Source: Pinguiococcus pyrenoidosus
Lineage: Eukaryota; Sar; Pinguiophyceae; Pinguiochrysidales; Pinguiochrysidaceae
Length of the DNA: 64,000 nt
NCBI GenBank assembly: GCA_019677205.1
Contig: JAAMXY010000487.1
Coordinates: forward strand, 62,001-126,000
Direction: 5' to 3'
Below, piece after piece: positions 42,385 to 50,732 of this stretch; position 1 is the first letter of the stretch, and each line of letters begins with the position of its first letter. The notes below the pieces were generated by a model. It had not been told where the DNA came from, did no database searches, and was given only the letters and a program-made list of their open reading frames with translations. The position numbers and the translations under genes are program-made.

Positions 42385-43396
42385 ATGTTTCGCGCCGCGC
42401 ATCGTAATCTGTATCGCGCTGCCCTGCGCTCGGCGCCCTTGGCGGCGCGCCAGTTGCAGACTTCCGCGGCGTGGTGCGTGGTCTCTGTCCGCAAGCCGCT
42501 TCTGCGCGATTTCCCTCACGTTCGATCCGCTTTGTAGGACGATGAGGTCCGCTCCGAAGTTCGCCAACCTGGCTGGCGTGGCTGCCATTGTCTCTGCCGC
42601 GGCTGTGGCCTCTTGCGAGACCGAGCCCGCAACGGGCATCTCGTTCCCCAAGAAGCTGGGCTCTCGGACCTTCGTCGGCGCCGGACCTCGCATCAAGTTC
42701 GTGTTCGTGAAGGTTCGGGAAGGCCCCAAAGGTGTGGGATTCTCGTGTTCGTACATGTGCTGACGACGCGGACGCGCTAGGTGTACGCTGTGGGACTTTA
42801 TGTCGAAGCCAAGGACGCCAGGGCGCTCAAGGGCGCTCTTCCAGAGACGATTCTGGCCCAGCTGAACAGCGTGATGACGTCGAAGAGCATCCGCATTGTG
42901 ATGGCGCGGGATCTCTCTGCGGAAAAGTGCGTAGCAGCCTCCAGCGGTGACGAATTGTCCAAGCGGCTCATTGCGAGTGACGACTCCCTAGGTACACGGC
43001 GGCAATTGTGGAAGCGCTGGAGCCGAGGATGGACGACAAGCAGGTGATCGAGCAATTCAAGTCTCTCAACCCGCCCGGCCCAATGGCCAAAGGCACGGAA
43101 ATCATCATGGAGCTGAATGGAGGTGACCCAAAAATGTCCAGTATCCTGACCTGTGTTGTTGGAGACTAACTGGAATCGTGAAATCGTGAAATCGTGAAAT
43201 CGTGAAATCGTGAAATCGTGAAATCGCGAAAATCGCGCGTGCAGATGTGCTGTACTACGTGATCAATGGCAAGACCATCGGCTCCATCCAGAGCGATCAG
43301 CTCACGGCGGCCCTTGCGGACATCTATCTGGGAGAGAATTGCGTCTCGCCGCCACTTCGCGAGGCAGTTTGCGAGGGGATTGCACATGGGGTCTAG
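42385..43396 (+). CDS. Chalcone-isomerase-fold protein, probably mitochondrial
   Basis: Exons are 42385-42473, 42538-42712, 42781-42926, 42992-43122 and 43245-43396, giving 230 residues with all phases consistent. The core shows the CHI superfamily pattern: GISFPKKLGSRTFVGAGPRIKFVFVKVYAVGLYVE, then helices, ...GPMAKGTEIIMELNGDVLYYVINGKTIGSIQSDQLTAALADIYLGENCVSP. The first 30 residues are Arg/Ala-rich (MFRAAHRNLYRAALRSAP), typical of a matrix presequence, followed by a hydrophobic Ala/Val segment as in fungal AIM18/AIM46. It is more likely a non-enzymatic fatty-acid-binding or mitochondrial relative than a flavonoid enzyme. The fourth intron contains an 8 bp tandem repeat. The second donor (GTTCGG) is non-consensus after GT. 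Confidence 0.84.
43174..43229. repeat. 8 bp tandem repeat AATCGTGA, six perfect copies plus one decayed
   Basis: Six exact AATCGTGA units run from 43174 to 43221, followed by AATCGCGA. The array lies wholly within intron 4 of the CHI-fold gene and makes up much of its length. Confidence 0.92.
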
Positions 43397-43448
43397 AGCT
43401 CGACCATGCCGCTCCCCCCTAGAAAACATACGGAACGCTATGCGTTTA

Positions 43449-44435
43449 TCATCTCGTCTGCTCCGCCTTGGGGCGATCGGCCTCGGATGCGATGCGCATC
43501 ATCGGGTGTTTCTCGAGCTCTTGCATGTTCTGCAGTGCCTTGGCCACACCGTACCTAGGCGCAGGCCAAAGCATGGAAGCATTCGCATCAAAATCAAGAA
43601 GCATATGATGCAAGGCCATAGGGACGTGCGGCTCTTTCTGCATGCATGCGGCTGCTTCTCCACATGCTGCTGGTGGGACGTACCGTAGCTGGTGAAACTG
43701 CTCGATGCTGACTTCGAAGGTCTTGACGCTTCCATTGCTACGAAACAGCTGCAGGATGATCGTGGGCCGCATCACGCGGCTTAGTTGGCCTGTGCTGATG
43801 ATCACGTCGACGCGCCATTTCACTCCTTCGCATCGCGGATATCCCACGCGGCTTGCAAGAGCGGCCGTGCGCAGGGCGGCTCCGTGGGCCTCCAGGGCGC
43901 CAACGACATCCCTCACGTAGCCCTCTGGGGCATTCATCTTCCGAAGATCGGCCCCTACCCTTTCCAGAGCAACCCGCTGGCGAATTGCAATCTGGACACC
44001 TGGATCAGCCGCCGACTCGTCCTTGACGCCAGCGTGCGAAGTTCATGTACCTTGAGGATCAGAAACGTTCCGGAGAAAATCACATCAAACTCGGAGTGGT
44101 CCATCGCGATGCGTTCGGCAAGCTTGTCGTATGCTCCCCGCATCCTCGCGTGCATTGCACCTTCACTCGAGAAATGCCGTTAGGCGTGAAGAGAAAGTGA
44201 ATCTCAACAAATCTGCCACACATGTTTTGCCACTCGAAAGCGCACCGTTTGGACTCCGCAAGTGTTCCTGCGCCAGAGCCACCAGTTCTCCGAGAGCTGC
44301 CTCGTCGAGAGTGTGTAGCAGCGGAACTGCAAGTCTGACCTGCTTGGGTGAATATCTTCATGAGCCGAAGACACTCATTGATGGATGGGATGGATAGGTA
44401 AACAGATAGGCAAACAGATAGATAGCGATATAGAA

Positions 44436-44474
<39 letters not shown>

Positions 44475-44721
44475 CAGAGGGGGAGATCTGCGCAAGTCCG
44501 GACAGACAAATGGCCGCAGTCGCCGCGAATACACCAAAAGCGCCGAAACGCTATTGCAACCTCTGGGCTTGACTTGCAATGCAACTGATGGGCACGCGCG
44601 CAAGGAGGAGTACCGTTTGGGGAATACTGTGGAAGAAGGTCTTGGAGTCGATCCCTTTCGGCACGTCCGGAGACACCTCCGCCACCGCCGACGTCCTCCG
44701 AAACCGCTCCACTCCAGCCAT
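43449..44721 (-). CDS. COMMD5: COMMD5-like COMM-domain protein
   Basis: Commander-complex subunit for endosomal cargo recycling. Exons are 44721-44614, 44339-44246, 44160-44051, 43991-43684 and 43554-43449, giving 241 residues, near the length of human COMMD5. The C-terminal COMM domain is clear: VKWRVDVIISTGQLSRVMRP, TIILQLFRSNGSVKTFEV, IEQFHQLRY, then after the last intron GVAKALQNMQELEKH. The upstream part is the helical N-domain (LLHTLDEAALGELVALAQEHL...). Intron 1 (274 bp) contains a long GA/CT microsatellite that acts as pyrimidine tract on the coding strand. The exon set was built from phase agreement at every junction. It converges with the CHI-fold gene 52 bp away and is head to head with the TPR gene, only 204 bp between the ATGs. 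Confidence 0.85.
44433..44474. repeat. GA dinucleotide microsatellite
   Basis: About 20 GA units with one AAAG interruption, flanked upstream by CAGATAG-like units (44400-44432). It lies inside COMMD5 intron 1, where the coding strand reads CT. Confidence 0.92.
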
Positions 44722-44925
44722 GTCGCTACTTCTAAATCAGAAGAAGATCCACAGCCGCGCGCGGTCTTGCTCTCCCAAGGATTGTGACAAAGATGAGTTG
44801 GAGGCGTCGTCAGCTGATCTTGCGCATCGGATCTTTTGCTTCACTTTCGATAGCAACAGCAGAATTCGGCGTCGCGAAAGCCACGAATAAAGGCCTCCTT
44901 TTGGCGCCATTGTCGTTTCAACTCG

Positions 44926-45813
44926 ATGGAGCGGCGACGTCGACGTCAGCAGCAGATCGGGTTGGAGGATGCGGCAAAGCACTTTACGAGACGCATCAAG
45001 CGGAACCCCCATCACGCGGCGCACTACCACAACTTAGGCGAGGTGAGGAGCAAGGCCGTTCTTGGAAAGCTCGGCAAGAGGCACGTAAATTCGCATTTTT
45101 TGGGGGGGGTTGCCGGACCTAGATACTGAAAGCCGAGGGAGATACTGGGCGGGCGCTGAAAGCGCTGCACAAGGCCGTGGAGCTGGACCCGAGCAACGTC
45201 TACGCGAGGAATGACCTCGCTCTGCATCTGATGGAAAGCGGCCGACTTGAGGATGCCACGGAGGAGATCACCCTGGCGATCGAAGCGAGTCCCCAGCATC
45301 CTTTACTCCACAAGAACGCGGCCGCGATCTTTGCAAGGAGAGGCCGGTACCACGAAGCTCAGACACATGCGGAGAGCGCCGTCCGCTTCGCGCCAACTGA
45401 TCCGGCTGGATATCGCCTTCTCGCCCGGGTATGCAACCGCTTGGTGTCTTGCCTGAGTCGTCGAGCTAAAGTGCCCTCCTCTCTCGCGCACCGTGTCGAC
45501 GCAGATTCGGGACATTCGCGGAAACACGGAGCAAAGCCTCAAGTTCAATCGGGCGGCTGTGTTCCTGGGACCGGGACGGCGCCTGCAGTATGACAAGCAC
45601 GACGCGGCAGCGTACAAGGAGGTTGCCGTCCAGTCGGTCGGCATGGGTCAAACGGAATCGGGTTATGCGCATGAGCACATGGACGCGCATCGTGCTCTGC
45701 TGGGCAAGCGAGTACAGCTGCCTCACACGCAGACAACCATCGAGCTGCTGCACAAAGCAAGAGCGGGTAGGAACGCCGACGCCAAGAGAGGAGAATCAGT
45801 GAGGGCAGGGTGA
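44926..45813 (+). CDS. TPR-repeat protein, unknown role
   Basis: Exons are 44926-45042, 45123-45428 and 45505-45813, giving 243 residues. Three to four tetratricopeptide repeats fill residues 12-140 (HHAAHYHNLGE, GRALKALHKAVELDPSNVYARNDLALHLMESGRLEDATEEI, HPLLHKNAAAIFARRGRYHEAQTHAESAVRFAPTDPAGYRLLA). The C-terminal 100 residues are not TPR and match no family I know (KFNRAAVFLGPG, YDKHDAAAYKEV, HEHMDAHRALLG). There is no signal peptide, so it is probably a cytosolic adaptor. Intron phases are all 0. A T/G-rich homopolymer (ttttttgggggggg) sits in the first intron. Confidence 0.75.
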
Positions 45814-45858
45814 AGGAAGGTGGAGGAAGGTTGAGGAAGGCGAAGGAAGGGAAGGTTG
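45806..45858. repeat. GGAAGG-type purine-rich repeat
   Basis: Repeated (GT/GC)GAAGGAAGG-like units just after the stop codon of the TPR gene, presumably 3' UTR. Confidence 0.75.
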
Positions 45859-46493
45859 TACATACTGCAGGATAGTAATGCTCAAAGAATAGAGAGCCGA
45901 CAACGACGCCAGAGCGATTGCTTCGCCGGAGAATTCCAGGTCGGCCTGGAACTCACCTTGGGAGACCTTTGTCAAGGGCCCGCTCCACACCATGACTGCA
46001 GATTGTGGCCACAAGCAAGACACCCCACCTTGAACGACGCTCTGGGCCCTGTGAGAGAGATCCGTGGCGCGACAGCTCTGTGTTCGTGCGCTCGTGAGCG
46101 TGTTGGACGCGTCGAGCGTGCCTGGCTGTCGTTTGGTCTCGCATCTGTCCATATCCGTCTGAGATTTCAAGAAATTGAGGTTTTAGCTGTAGCTTTGAAT
46201 CCCCTCATCAATATTTAGAAAAGTAATAAAAATTAAATATTCCGGTCAACAGCAAATCGTCGAGGAGAAGAATGGAAGAGACGAGCATGGAAGAGCTGAG
46301 AGTATAGCAGGTAGCAGCAAGACTATCAGCTGATCCATGACGGACTAGAAACAGGGGAAACGGCGGGAACTGCTCTGCCGCTTCCGCTTGCCGCTCCAGC
46401 GCCCGCATCGTGGGAGTCGTCGTGGTTCAGCTCAAGCTGCTCAGGATCTCGTCGCGTTGCCCTGAAAGACCTCTACCATAGCTCATTGTGGCG
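45814..46493. other. Intergenic region between two same-strand genes
   Basis: 680 bp. After the GGAAGG repeat the sequence becomes AT-rich around 46160-46250. A minus-strand frame from ATG 46408 (66 codons, hydrophobic C-terminus) is the only candidate gene and is too weak to call. Confidence 0.4.
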
Positions 46494-47615
46494 ATGGAAC
46501 CCTCCAGCGGCCGCAGGATCTTGCTGCACGAGGCCAGGAGCGATCCGCCAGAGCTCAATCGACTTAAGATCGTCGAGGCCTTCGGCCGGCGCAAGTGCCC
46601 GAAGCTTGTCGAGCAGGTTGGAGAATAAGCTTGGCACCTGGAGGCAGATCGTGCTGAGAAACCCTAACGGCCCTCCCAGATTCAGGATCCGGATGTGGTG
46701 CTGCGCTGCAACGCATTGCGAGTACTCTGCGACGAGTTCCACAATCCCCTGAGCGTCCAAGGCTGCATCGCAGCGGGGGCGCTGCAAGCTCTGCTGACGC
46801 ACGTCACGAATGCGGATGACGATACGAGGATATGGGCCTCCAAGGCATTGAGCATTTGCTCTCAGGACGCCTTTGGCCGGCAGGCCATGCTGGAGCAGGA
46901 TGCGGCCGGCCGCCTTTCGGCGTCTCTTGGGGACGGAGTGACGGACGTGCGGATCAACATCCTCGCGTCGCTGACGCATTTCTCCTCGGCAATGGACGCG
47001 GTTCATAGCCTGGTGGCAGCGGGGTATCCGGCGCTTCTCGTCACCAAGGCCGCGGACGAGGAAGAGGCCGTGAAGCCCTACGCCTTGCGCCTCCTCCGCA
47101 GCCTGCTGAAAAGCGAGCCTGGCTTGAAGACGGTCCTTGAGAACGCCGGCGTGGAGACTTGCCACGAGCTTCTCAAGGCGGACGACAGTGAGATAAAGCT
47201 GGAGGCGGCGCAGACGATCGGCTTCATCTGCTTCGAGAAGTCCGCCAAGGAGACCGCCATTCGATGCAGCAGCGTGAAGAGCCTGGTGGAGATCCTCGCA
47301 GACGCTGACTGGCGCGTGCGAGCACAGGCCGCGTACGCCTTGATGACCATAGCAATAGATGACGACGGCAAGAAAGCGTTTCTCGAGGCGGGTGGCGTTC
47401 CCTCTCTCCCAATCCTGCTTAGGGATCAGGAAGACGCGGTCCGCCGGCAAACTCTCAAGCTCATCGCATCGGTCGCTGTGCACCCGGACGCCCGCAAAGA
47501 GCTGCTGGCAGACCCCGCTTGTCTGTCGCAGCTCGAGTCCTTGGCAAACGGCGCCGACGCCTTGGTTGCCAAGCACGCGGCGATCGCGAAAGATGCGGTG
47601 CTTTGGCGGCCCTAA
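46494..47615 (+). CDS. RSPH14: RSPH14 (RTDR1), radial spoke head 14 armadillo-repeat protein
   Basis: Component of the radial spokes of motile 9+2 cilia. Exons are 46494-46616 and 46680-47615, giving 352 residues, almost the length of the human protein. The sequence is armadillo/HEAT repeats throughout (VVLRCNALRVLCDEFHNPLSVQGCIAAGAL, DDDTRIWASKALSICSQ, VRINILASLTHFSSA, SEIKLEAAQTIGFICF, WRVRAQAAYALMTIAIDDDGKKAFLEAGGVPSL, DAVRRQTLKLIASVAVHPDARKELL). The phrase CDE-(L/F)-HNP early in the protein is typical of RSPH14. It implies a motile flagellum. The single 63 bp intron is phase 0. Confidence 0.85.
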
Positions 47616-48242
47616 GCAGAGAAGCAGTCGCCTGATAGATTGATAGAAAGGCAAGTCTCTGCCAAAGCCTGTCACCGGTGCTGGCATTTGCCTCAGAGTG
47701 GGTGTTAGAAGAGCTCAGAGCTTTGAAAGTTGCCGGAGACCAACCCATGTAGTCGTGTTCCTTTCTCTTGAAGTTGCATCTCCAAGCAGCCGCGGCCCAG
47801 CCACCCTTGAAGGTCTAGACCCTCTATCCTCCTGCAATGACCGCCAAGCGAAACCTCCGAGCGAAGCGAGGCTGTCTATCATACAGGGTCTGCGGGATTC
47901 GCGGCGCTTGTGGGGTTTGTGGGGTTTGCGGGGTTTGACATCCTTGCCGATTCCGCGACTCTGGCGCTCGACTTTCTCCGAGTTCGTTCAGCTCCCCCTC
48001 GAAACAAGCTCTTTTGGGGCCCTGCAGGTCGGCTCCGAAGGTGAAAGTTTCATCTGAGGCTTGCGCTGTGGGCAGGACTCTCCGCCGCGTTCTCTGTAGG
48101 ATCTTGACCCCAGCTTTTCACAAGCCATGGCAGCGCTTGCCCCCCGGCGGCGTTTGAGTAAGACAAGATCAGCTCGCGTCCCTGCGACCCTCACCCCTGG
48201 AAAGAAGCGATCCGCTTCGGCCTCTACTCTCTCCCGATCCTC
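47616..48242. other. Tail-to-tail spacer with a GTTTG(T/C)GGG repeat
   Basis: 627 bp between RSPH14 and the unknown minus-strand gene. Around 47908-47937 three units of TTGTGGGGT/TTGCGGGGT occur. Frames on both strands here resemble nothing known. Confidence 0.4.
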
Positions 48243-48971
48243 CTACCACCCAAGCGAGGGCTGCTCAATGAAAGAGTCACGACTCCTCAGAATTTCCTCC
48301 AGCGTCGCCGCCTTGTCTTCGGCCGCACGCCGAAGATCCATCTGCCGCTGCAACTCCGCACGCCACTGAATCATGTAGACCGCCATCGCCAGCCGACTTG
48401 TGTACAGAAAGGTTCTCTGGCGCCTTGCGAGATCCGCCTCCCATCTCGCCAATTCCGCGGAAGTTCTGCCATGCTGCACCGCTCCGTGGCCATTTGCTTT
48501 CAGGCCATTCTCTCCGCCTGTCCCCACAAGCGATGAGTGCCCACAAGCGATGAGCCGAGGAGCCAGTCCCCTTTGCGGACATTGCAAGAGTGGCAGGATA
48601 CCTGAAGCCTCGACCTTTGGCCGCGAAACCCTTGGCCGCTTGCCGCGCCGCGGCCCGGCCTTCGCGGAGACCCTGCTCCAGAGCATCCAGGAGCCGATGC
48701 TTCCCAGGAAGAGGGCTGCATCTAGGCGACGTAGCAGCAGACAGGCCATGAGACGCGCAGACGTGATCAAGAATTCGGCCACCGAGAGGATCGGCGACGC
48801 TCTGCCGCTGAAAGTGCTTTGGTGCGTCCGAGTGTGACGCAAGCGGAACTTCACTTGAACCATAGCGAGATAGGAGAGATACAGCACCCAAGCTTCTTGA
48901 TCAAGATTATGTTTTTGTACATGCACAAGCAACGGCAGATCGGCCCGGCGGCGTGACAGATGGAGAGCCAT
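48243..48971 (-). CDS. Hypothetical protein with helical basic C-terminus
   Basis: A single frame from ATG 48971 gives 242 residues; an internal ATG at 48749 would give 168. The last 75 residues look most like real protein: an amphipathic helix (ELARWEADLARRQRTF), a hydrophobic turn (LYTSRLAMAVYMIQW) and a charged helix (LQRQMDLRRAAEDKAATLEEILRSRDSFIEQ). The middle is Gly/Arg-rich and could contain an undetected intron. No family is recognised. Support comes from frame length, coding-like composition of the C-terminus, and position as the minus-strand partner between two plus-strand genes. Confidence 0.45.
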   Translation of the reverse strand: MALHLSRRRADLPLLVHVQKHNLDQEAWVLYLSYLAMVQVKFRLRHTRTHQSTFSGRASPILSVAEFLITSARLMACLLLRRLDAALFLGSIGSWMLWSRVSAKAGPRRGKRPRVSRPKVEASGILPLLQCPQRGLAPRLIACGHSSLVGTGGENGLKANGHGAVQHGRTSAELARWEADLARRQRTFLYTSRLAMAVYMIQWRAELQRQMDLRRAAEDKAATLEEILRSRDSFIEQPSLGW

Positions 48972-49271
48972 TCGCGAGCAAGCTCAACAGAACCGCGCGC
49001 TCCCATTGCTTGACCAGCCCATTTCAATCTTACGAACTCTCGCCATTCCACAGGTTCTCAACGCATGTCTCATTACAATTTGTCTGGTACAGCGCTTCAG
49101 AGCTTCCGAGGCAGAACGAAAAAGCGTCGGCATTTGCGCTTCGACAGCGGCGCCACAGCTCCACAGCGCTTCGCATGGCCCTCGCGCCCGCCTGTTCCTC
49201 TGTGCTTGCTCTCTTCTTGGAGCGGTACCGACGCTCCATATAGGCACGCTTCGCAGCGAGTCGGCGACAGC
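48972..49271. other. Head-to-head intergenic region
   Basis: 300 bp before the DHHC-protein start. An in-frame ATG at 49065 exists, but the extra 69 residues are unlike any palmitoyltransferase. Confidence 0.4.
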
Positions 49272-50648
49272 ATGGCGAGATACGAGAAAGTGCCCACTGG
49301 TGAGCGCGAGTCTGCCGTCGGTGTTGTAGTGACCTTCGATTCTGAAGACGAGACCGACGATGAAGAGGACGATTACGACATGCCGATGCTGGCGCCGGGC
49401 GGCAGTGGCTCTCCGTCCGTCATTGAGGAGAGCAAAGAGGCGCCGGTGGCGCGAAAGCCCGAAATCGGCAAGCTGCGCTACACGCCAAACACGGGACGAG
49501 GGCGCAATCGGCATGTGGTATACGCGGAGAGAGACGTGGCGTCTCGCGTGGTGACCACGCTGAGAAAGCCGCGCGTGATTTCGCTGATCGAGACGCAGGG
49601 AGACTGGCTTCTCGTGCGCTGCGGCGCCAGAGAGGGCTGGACCAAGCGGTACGACCCCAGCGGCGCGGATGTGCTGCTGCCGACCAACAACTGGTACCGC
49701 TACGAGGAGTGGAACGGCAACAATCGCTTCTGGTGCCGGGGCCGGCTCATCCTGGGCGCGCACTGGAGAACCACGCTGTGCACGACATCGCTCGTGTGGG
49801 TCCCGACCCTCATCTTCTGGTCGGCCACCCTGCCGCTGTTTCCCGCCTCCGTTGGCTGGGGCCTTGCGATTCCGTCGGTGGTCTTCTTCCTCGCCACCAA
49901 CTATGGCCTCTGGAGAGCAGCCACGATGGATCCGGGGATCATCCCCCGGGACGACAGCGGCATCCCCCGCGATCCGCCGCCGGGAGTCGCCGAGGCGGAA
50001 GCGCAGGAAGCCGGGAGCAGCGGGTACCGATACTGTGACACCTGCAACCTCTGGCGTCCGCCGCGGGCGAAGCACTGCTCCAGCTGCAACAACTGCGTGG
50101 AGGAGTTCGACCACCACTGCCCGTGGGTCGGGACCTGCATCGGCAAGCGGAACTATCTCTACTTCCTCATCTTCGTCTGCAGCGTCACTCTGCTGAGCGC
50201 CTACGTCATGCTAGTGTGCCTGGTTCGTCTGGCGACGGACGCCCGCGGGAGGAAGGGTCCGAACGGCCTCGCCAAGTTCGTCCAGGCCCTCATCTATCGA
50301 CCCGGGACGTCGCTGCTCTTCTGCTTTCTGTTTCTCATCCTCTGGAGCCTCATCGGACTGAGCGGATATCACATCTACCTAGTGAGCGTAGCGACCACAA
50401 CCAACGAGATGGTCAAGAACGTGTATTCGTCGAGGCGCAACACGAACGATAGGGGCTGCGTGGAGAACTGGGCCCACAAGTGCCTCAACCAGATTCCGAC
50501 GTCCATGCTCCCCCCCATGCACGAACTGTGCATGCGAAGTTCATTCGGGGACATGGACGACGCGGCCGGAGATGTAAGTACGGCGGGTATACAGATGGAC
50601 CCAGCCGTGGTTCATAAGTGCCAGCATGATCACCATGACATGGTCTGA
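49272..50648 (+). CDS. DHHC-type protein S-acyltransferase with N-terminal SH3-like domain
   Basis: Palmitoylates proteins at Golgi, endosome or plasma membrane. The single exon encodes 458 residues. An acidic N-terminus ([15 protein letters not shown]) is followed by an SH3-like segment at about 95-140 ([16 protein letters not shown]...[19 protein letters not shown]). Then come the [13 protein letters not shown] motif and four membrane segments (two before, two after the catalytic loop). The cysteine-rich domain is [25 protein letters not shown] with active site DHHC and [12 protein letters not shown], and the TTxE motif appears as TTTNE. The start at 49272 precedes the first sensible residues. 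Near the end, in-frame bases 50576-50596 begin GTAAGT and end ACAG; removing them would delete seven residues. Confidence 0.88.
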   Translation: MARYEKVPTGERESAVGVVVTFDSEDETDDEEDDYDMPMLAPGGSGSPSVIEESKEAPVARKPEIGKLRYTPNTGRGRNRHVVYAERDVASRVVTTLRKPRVISLIETQGDWLLVRCGAREGWTKRYDPSGADVLLPTNNWYRYEEWNGNNRFWCRGRLILGAHWRTTLCTTSLVWVPTLIFWSATLPLFPASVGWGLAIPSVVFFLATNYGLWRAATMDPGIIPRDDSGIPRDPPPGVAEAEAQEAGSSGYRYCDTCNLWRPPRAKHCSSCNNCVEEFDHHCPWVGTCIGKRNYLYFLIFVCSVTLLSAYVMLVCLVRLATDARGRKGPNGLAKFVQALIYRPGTSLLFCFLFLILWSLIGLSGYHIYLVSVATTTNEMVKNVYSSRRNTNDRGCVENWAHKCLNQIPTSMLPPMHELCMRSSFGDMDDAAGDVSTAGIQMDPAVVHKCQHDHHDMV

Positions 50649-50732
50649 GCTTTGCGACACGCATGGGCAACGAGAAGCGAGCTTGCGCCGCTTCGCAGTT
50701 TGGTGTATGATAGCCATGTTCGAACGACACTT

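Noticed and set aside
46208-46408. 66-codon minus-strand frame with hydrophobic end between the TPR gene and RSPH14
   Set aside because: It begins with ATG and would fit the strand alternation, but it is short, AT-biased at its end and unlike any protein; not enough to call.
48127-48369. Plus-strand Arg/Ser-rich frame of 80 codons
   Set aside because: It overlaps the minus-strand hypothetical gene and looks like its shadow, with low-complexity Arg and Ser.
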